DNA of 64,000 bases from JBKCUK01 sp046318415. Its GTDB lineage: Bacteria; Pseudomonadota; Alphaproteobacteria; Caedimonadales; Caedimonadaceae. Below, piece after piece: positions 59,587 to 64,000 of this stretch (its first letter is position 1; each line of letters begins with the position of its first letter). The position numbers were made by a program, and so were the translations under genes. The notes below the pieces were generated by a model. It worked only from the letters and a program-made list of their open reading frames with translations, had not been told where the DNA came from and made no database searches. The stretch is taken from contig JBKCUK010000005.1 of NCBI GenBank assembly GCA_046318415.1, positions 62,001 to 126,000 of the forward strand. Direction: 5' to 3'.

Positions 59587-62343
59587 TTAGTGGGCCTGAT
59601 TCCAAGATTGACCGAAACCAGCGTCCACAACAAGGGGAACTTTGAGATCCACAACCCGGCTCATGATATCCCTCGCAAGGACAAGGGTTTTTTCGACCTC
59701 AGCCTGGGGAACTTCGAAAATCAGTTCGTCGTGAACTTGCAAAACCATTCGTCCTGAGAGTCCCAAGCGATTCATCGCAGGCGGCAGTTGCACCATGGCT
59801 TTTTTGATAATGTCGGCCGCACTGCCCTGCAGGGGGGCGTTAATGGCCTGGCGCTCGGCAAAGCTTCGAACAGCATGGTTGCGCTCGTTAATCCCCTGGA
59901 TAGAGCAGCGCCGCCCCAAAAGGGTCTCCACATAGCCCTGGCGACGCGCAATCTCCTTTTGCGCCTTCATATAGGCTATGATTCCAGGATAGCGCTGATT
60001 ATAGGTTTGAATGTAGGCTGCCGCTTCACTTTGTGGAATCTTGAGCTGACGCGCTAAGCCAAAGGCGCTGATGCCATAGATAATGCCAAAGTTAATGGCT
60101 TTCGCCCGACGCCGCAGGGCACTGTCAACCTCATGCACAGGAACCCCAAAAACCTCGGCTGCGGTGGCTGCGTGAATGTCGAGTCCCTTGTGAAACGCCT
60201 CTTGCAGCGTTGGTGTATCGGCAAAGCTTGCCAGCAGACGAAGCTCAATTTGCGAGTAATCAAGGGACAACAACACGTGACCGGGTGCGGCAATAAAAGC
60301 TGCCCGAATCTTGCGCCCTTCTTCGGTGCGCACGGGAATGTTTTGTAGATTCGGATCGGTGGAACTGAGGCGCCCCGTGTTGGTGACCGTCTGCTGAAAA
60401 GAGGTGTGCACCCGGCCTGTGCGCGGATTGATCGAGGCCACCAGCGCATCGGTATAAGTGCTTTTGAGTTTTTGTAGCGAGCGCCAATCCAGAACGCGCT
60501 GAGGCAGTTCATGGCCCTCTTCCGCCAACTGCTCAAGCACATCGGCGCTGGTTTGATAGGCCCCGGTCTTTGCACTCTTCCGACCACCAGGTAGTTTTAA
60601 GTGCTCGAACAGCACCTCCCCCAGTTGCTTGGGCGAGCCCACGTTAAAGCTGACACCTGCCAAGGCTTCGATTTCTGTTGCAAGCACAGACATGCGGGCC
60701 TCGAGATCGTGACTCAGATCTTGCAGGGCTTTGGTGTCCACCAGGACACCTGCGCGCTCCATCTGCAGCAATACATTCACTAACGGGCGATCGATGGTCT
60801 CATAGAGCGTGACAGCCCCCTCTTGAAGAAGGCGAGGCCGAAGCGTCTCATAAAGACGTAAGGTAACATCCGCATCCTCGGCAGCATAATCCCGTGCTTG
60901 CTCAAGGGGAACCTGGTCAAAGGTGATCTGCTGACGCCCCGTACCAACCACCTGTTGATAGGTGATGGTGGTATGCCCCAAATGACGGTCCGCCAATTCA
61001 TCCATACCGTGGCCATGGCGTGTACCATCCAGGTCATAGGACATCACCATGGTGTCCTCATAGGGCGAGATGGTCAGGCCATAGTTGGCCATAATGTGGG
61101 CATCATATTTCATATTGTGGCCCACTTTCATCACGCTTGGATCGGCCAAGAGAGGACCCAAGTGACGTAACGCCACCTCAAGGGAGACTTGTTGGGGATG
61201 ACCTTGAGCAAAATCAAGGGCACCTTGGGCCGAGCCATGTTGCAAGGGAACATAACAGGCTTCGCCGGGCTTGAGACTTAAGGAAAATCCGATCAGCCGT
61301 GCGGCAAGGGCATTGAGGGAATCGGTCTCGGTATCAAACGCCACCACCCCTGCATCACTGGCCCGCTGAATCCAGGACGCCAGCGTGGCTTCATCCTGAA
61401 CAAGGCTGTACTGGGTTTCCACAGGCGCTGCCCGGGAAGGGGCGATCGTCAGGGGCGTGGCAGTGCCATTGGAGCGCAAACTGCCCTGCTTTTGCAGGCG
61501 GGCCATGACCGAGCGAAAGCCCTGATGCTCTAAAAACTGATGCAGGCGGTCCCCATCGGGACGTCGAAGGGCCATATCATCCAGCGGCAAACGCACCGGC
61601 ACATGGTCATCAAGCCCCACTAATTCATAGGAAATGCGGGCGTTTTCAATATTTTGCTGCAGCTTCTCGCGACGTTTCGGCTGGGGAATCTCGTCCAGCC
61701 GGCCCAACAAGGTTTCCAGATCACCAAACTGCGCCAACAGCTCGGCAGCGGTTTTGGGGCCAATGCTGGGCACACCTGGCACGTTATCGGAGCTGTCCCC
61801 CGCAAGGGCCAGTACATCCCGCACGCGCTCGGGTCCAACCCCGAATTTTTCGCGCACTTCATCCGGCCCAATGACGCGGTTCTTCAGACCATCAAACATC
61901 TCCACTCCAGGACCGATGAGCTGCATCAAATCCTTATCCGAGGAGACAATGGTCACATGGGCGCCCTGCTCTCGGGCAAGGCGAACATAAGTGGCAATCA
62001 GATCGTCCGCCTCATAATTCTCGTGGTCCGCTTGGGGTACGCCAAACACTTCGCAGGCCTCACGCACCAGCGCAAATTGCGGAATGAGTTCAGGGGGTGT
62101 CTCTGCCCGGTTAGCCTTATAGTCGGGATACAGATCATGGCGAAAGGTGCGCCTTGCGGCATCGAAAATCACAGCCATGTGATCCACGTCCGTCTCATTT
62201 AAAAGCTTCATCAACATATTCACAAAGCCCAAAACGGCACCTACCGGGGTACCATCACCCCGTGTCAGTGGGGGAAGCGCATGGAAGGCACGAAAAATAA
62301 AACCAGATCCATCAACAAGATAAAGGTGTTTCAAGGCAGACAT
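59587..62343 (-). CDS. polA: DNA polymerase I
   Basis: The 918-residue enzyme has three domains: the 5'-nuclease (LYLVDGSGFIFRAFHALPP and SSDKDLMQLIGPGV), the 3'-5' exonuclease (VVAFDTETDSLNAL, with active acidic residues kept), and the family A polymerase. The polymerase motifs are LSLDYSQIELRLLA (motif A), RRRAKAINFGIIYGIS (O helix) and VLQVHDELIFEVP (motif C). It fills gaps after repair and removes RNA primers. All expected domains are intact. Confidence 0.97.
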   Translation of the reverse strand: MSALKHLYLVDGSGFIFRAFHALPPLTRGDGTPVGAVLGFVNMLMKLLNETDVDHMAVIFDAARRTFRHDLYPDYKANRAETPPELIPQFALVREACEVFGVPQADHENYEADDLIATYVRLAREQGAHVTIVSSDKDLMQLIGPGVEMFDGLKNRVIGPDEVREKFGVGPERVRDVLALAGDSSDNVPGVPSIGPKTAAELLAQFGDLETLLGRLDEIPQPKRREKLQQNIENARISYELVGLDDHVPVRLPLDDMALRRPDGDRLHQFLEHQGFRSVMARLQKQGSLRSNGTATPLTIAPSRAAPVETQYSLVQDEATLASWIQRASDAGVVAFDTETDSLNALAARLIGFSLSLKPGEACYVPLQHGSAQGALDFAQGHPQQVSLEVALRHLGPLLADPSVMKVGHNMKYDAHIMANYGLTISPYEDTMVMSYDLDGTRHGHGMDELADRHLGHTTITYQQVVGTGRQQITFDQVPLEQARDYAAEDADVTLRLYETLRPRLLQEGAVTLYETIDRPLVNVLLQMERAGVLVDTKALQDLSHDLEARMSVLATEIEALAGVSFNVGSPKQLGEVLFEHLKLPGGRKSAKTGAYQTSADVLEQLAEEGHELPQRVLDWRSLQKLKSTYTDALVASINPRTGRVHTSFQQTVTNTGRLSSTDPNLQNIPVRTEEGRKIRAAFIAAPGHVLLSLDYSQIELRLLASFADTPTLQEAFHKGLDIHAATAAEVFGVPVHEVDSALRRRAKAINFGIIYGISAFGLARQLKIPQSEAAAYIQTYNQRYPGIIAYMKAQKEIARRQGYVETLLGRRCSIQGINERNHAVRSFAERQAINAPLQGSAADIIKKAMVQLPPAMNRLGLSGRMVLQVHDELIFEVPQAEVEKTLVLARDIMSRVVDLKVPLVVDAGFGQSWNQAH

Positions 62344-62596
62344 GATGTGTCACTTTCAATTGACGTTTGACGCATTCTAGAGCGCCCCACCAGGCTTGGA
62401 AAGTGGCAATCATGACCAATAAAAGAAAGCAAGGCCAAAGGCCCGGCGGAGATCTGTTTGGATGTGTCCCAACCCCTTCGCCCCATGACCTATTCGAGAT
62501 ATACTGATAGGGTGACAAGTGCTGAAAAGAGGTCTTTGCCCTGCAAGGCCTTGGAGCCTGAGCACCCTCGCAACAGAACAGAAGAAGAGCGCCACC

Positions 62597-63064
62597 ATGA
62601 CTTTTGATTATAAGAAGCAGCCCGATCGCTTTTGGAGAGAACATCTATCACCGGATGTGTATCACGTGTGTCGCGAGAAAGGGACGGAACGCCCAGGCAC
62701 TGGGAAATATGATCATTTTTACGAAGAGGGCACTTACTTTTGCGCCGGCTGCGGCGGAGACTATCCTCTGTTTAGCTCACAGACTAAGTTTGATTCCGGA
62801 TCTGGTTGGCCTAGTTTTTATGCGGCCATTGCGGAAGATCAGGTTAGTCTCCAAGAGGATCATCATCTGGTTGGGCGTCTCTTTTCAAGACCACGCACCG
62901 AAGTCCTCTGCGCAAGGTGCGATGCGCATTTAGGGCATGTGTTCGATGACGGGCCCCTTCCCACGGGTAAGCGCTATTGCATCAACTCTCTTGCCCTTAC
63001 TTTTACGCCGAAGGGCCAGCAACCCAAGCGAAGCTTTGCGATTCCAGGATCGGAAGAAGAATAG
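62597..63064 (+). CDS. msrB: Peptide-methionine (R)-S-oxide reductase
   Basis: The 155-residue protein repairs methionine-R-sulfoxide. It has the two zinc CxxC pairs (CAGC and CARC), the KFDSGSGWPSF motif and the catalytic Cys in KRYCINSLAL. ATG 62597 fits the family N-terminus; upstream in-frame codons to 62519 lack support. It is divergent from polA and lies before the cobalamin riboswitch region. Confidence 0.95.
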   Translation: MTFDYKKQPDRFWREHLSPDVYHVCREKGTERPGTGKYDHFYEEGTYFCAGCGGDYPLFSSQTKFDSGSGWPSFYAAIAEDQVSLQEDHHLVGRLFSRPRTEVLCARCDAHLGHVFDDGPLPTGKRYCINSLALTFTPKGQQPKRSFAIPGSEEE

Positions 63065-63194
63065 GTCTCCCCTTCGTCCAATGGCTGGCGTAAGAGATTG
63101 CTTTTTCATGAACTTTTTCTGAATGCGGATAAGGGGCTGTTCCATCCCTTGCGTGTCCACTTCAAATGACTTACACCTATCAAGGTCGATGGTC

Positions 63195-63360
63195 GCATCA
63201 TGCGTTAATTTGGGAATCTGGAAGCGTGACCTCAAACGCTAACCAGAGCTGTACCCGCAACTGTAAGCGCCGAGTTGTCCTCATCACATGACCACTGGAT
63301 CCATCTGGGAAGGTCGGGGACAACAAAGACGCGCAAGCCAGGATACCTGCCATCGCAACC
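63195..63360 (+). ncRNA. Cobalamin (B12) riboswitch
   Basis: The conserved core blocks occur in order: CCCGCAACTGTAAGCG (63254-63269), the ACCACTGG segment (63290s), CTGGGAAGG (63305-63313) and AGCCAGGATACCTGCC (63336-63351). These match the adenosylcobalamin aptamer consensus. The 5' boundary is approximate. It lies about 80 bases before a TonB-dependent receptor gene. A short hairpin (CACCT/AGGTG arms, 63360-63374) may belong to the expression platform. Confidence 0.92.
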
Positions 63361-63440
63361 ACCTTGCTGAGGTGCGGGACAACGCCTTTGCCGGATGAAA
63401 CGAGAACTTTCCGTTGGTGGTACTGAAGATTCAACGACCA

Positions 63441-64000
63441 ATGGAGAAAACCTTGTGCACGCGCCTGAAGCGTCCCCTGATTATCCTGTGCGGGCTTTTG
63501 CCACAGTTTCTTGCCGCAAACGAAGAGATCGTGGTTCGGGACACCGCCGTTGAAGAGCCCACCTCTACACCCGATCGCCTCACAGCTAAAGAAGCCCAAC
63601 GCACCCAGACCCGCACCTTAAGCGGCACCCTCAATCAAATGGCATCGATCACGCTTAGCGGCAGCGAGCATCAAGGCCCCCTCTATGCCCGCATGCGCGG
63701 CGCCAATTTCGACCAAACCGTTGTTCGGTTTGAGGGCATTCCCATCAATTCTCCCTTGGACTCGGGCGCCGCCAACCTGATGGGTTTGCCTGCGGATTTA
63801 CTGGGGGATGTGCGCGCTGTTGCAGGCTCGAACAGCGTTTCTGGCGGTCCAGGCGCCATCGGAGGCGTCATCAACCTTCAGGCCTTTGACGCGTCGGAAG
63901 AACGCGCCAGTCTCAGCGTTGAAGCCGGTTCACGCCACCATACGCGCGCAGCCGCAAGGGTACACCACCAGAATCATTGGGCGCATTTGGGCGCTGGTCT
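63441..64000 (+). CDS. TonB-dependent outer-membrane receptor, partial (probably cobalamin)
   Basis: The frame opens at ATG 63441 and runs off the window; about 186 residues are visible. A signal peptide (CTRLKRPLIILCGLLPQFLAA) is followed by the plug domain, with SGTLNQMASITL, MRGANFDQTVVRFEGIPINS and SNSVSGGPGAIGGVINLQ, the standard TonB plug pattern. GGAG at 63443-63446 suggests TTG 63453 as an alternative start. Control by the B12 riboswitch implies a BtuB-like role. The TonB box region reads EEIVVRDTA. Confidence 0.88.
   Translation, partial: MEKTLCTRLKRPLIILCGLLPQFLAANEEIVVRDTAVEEPTSTPDRLTAKEAQRTQTRTLSGTLNQMASITLSGSEHQGPLYARMRGANFDQTVVRFEGIPINSPLDSGAANLMGLPADLLGDVRAVAGSNSVSGGPGAIGGVINLQAFDASEERASLSVEAGSRHHTRAAARVHHQNHWAHLGAG

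Noticed and set aside
1..64000. CRISPR arrays, toxin-antitoxin pairs, phage or transposase genes
   Set aside because: None was seen on reading; repeated elements are limited to the 117-bp tandem unit and the hairpin repeats.

Overview
The window reads as chromosomal DNA of an alphaproteobacterium, roughly 50% GC by eye. The evidence is the miaB-phoH-ybeY-corC-lnt order with tsaB-rimI and a MucR/Ros regulator beside it, FliX next to flgI, an alpha-type SspB, an NDUFA9-like oxidoreductase beside uppP, lpd-lipA-COQ10, and two CtrA-type sites (TTAA-N7-TTAAC). Many short exported proteins of unknown function, Sel1-repeat proteins and an F-box/LRR-like protein point to a host-associated, flagellated member, perhaps a Holosporales-type bacterium. 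That placement is inference. I saw no rRNA, tRNA, transposase, phage gene or CRISPR array.

Layout. 1-3.5 kb: end of an unrecognised gene, a Sel1-type exported protein, glutathione transferase, thymidine kinase and a 117-bp tandem repeat. 3.5-8 kb: chemoreceptor and the lpd-lipA-COQ10 operon. 8-10 kb: a two-component system. 10-17.3 kb (minus strand): the conserved housekeeping run lnt, corC, ybeY, phoH, miaB, mucR, rimI, tsaB. 17.3-22.3 kb: D-Ala-D-Ala dipeptidase, Dps, then a tandem triplet of related exported proteins of unknown family and an acetyltransferase. 22.3-25.3 kb: asparaginase, HPr, EIIA(Man) and a glycosyltransferase. 25.4-29.9 kb: an RND efflux pair closed by a strong terminator. 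29.9-30.8 kb: intergenic hairpin repeats. 30.8-34.5 kb: NDUFAF5-like and NDUFA9-like genes, a Cys-rich exported protein, uppP and a GST.

34.7-42.5 kb is rich in exported proteins without known function, including a signal-peptide F-box/LRR protein overlapping metK. It also holds an alpha/beta hydrolase and Hsp20. 42.6-48.9 kb is a flagellar block: dksA-fliX divergent from flgI-flgJ-flgN-flgK-flgL-fliW, with a sigma-54-like promoter before flgI. 49-53.8 kb: L,D-transpeptidase, two related small membrane proteins (one frameshifted), an M15-type peptidase and threonine dehydratase. 53.8-57.4 kb: two large Sel1 paralogues related to the one at the left end. 57.6-62.3 kb: a small exported protein broken by an in-frame stop, sspB, an unknown exported protein and polA. 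62.6-64 kb: msrB and a cobalamin riboswitch ahead of a TonB-dependent receptor cut by the window edge.

The least explained content is the exported accessory proteins: three families that exist as paralogues within 64 kb, several single ones, and the F-box/LRR protein. I found no defence system and no obvious new enzymatic system.
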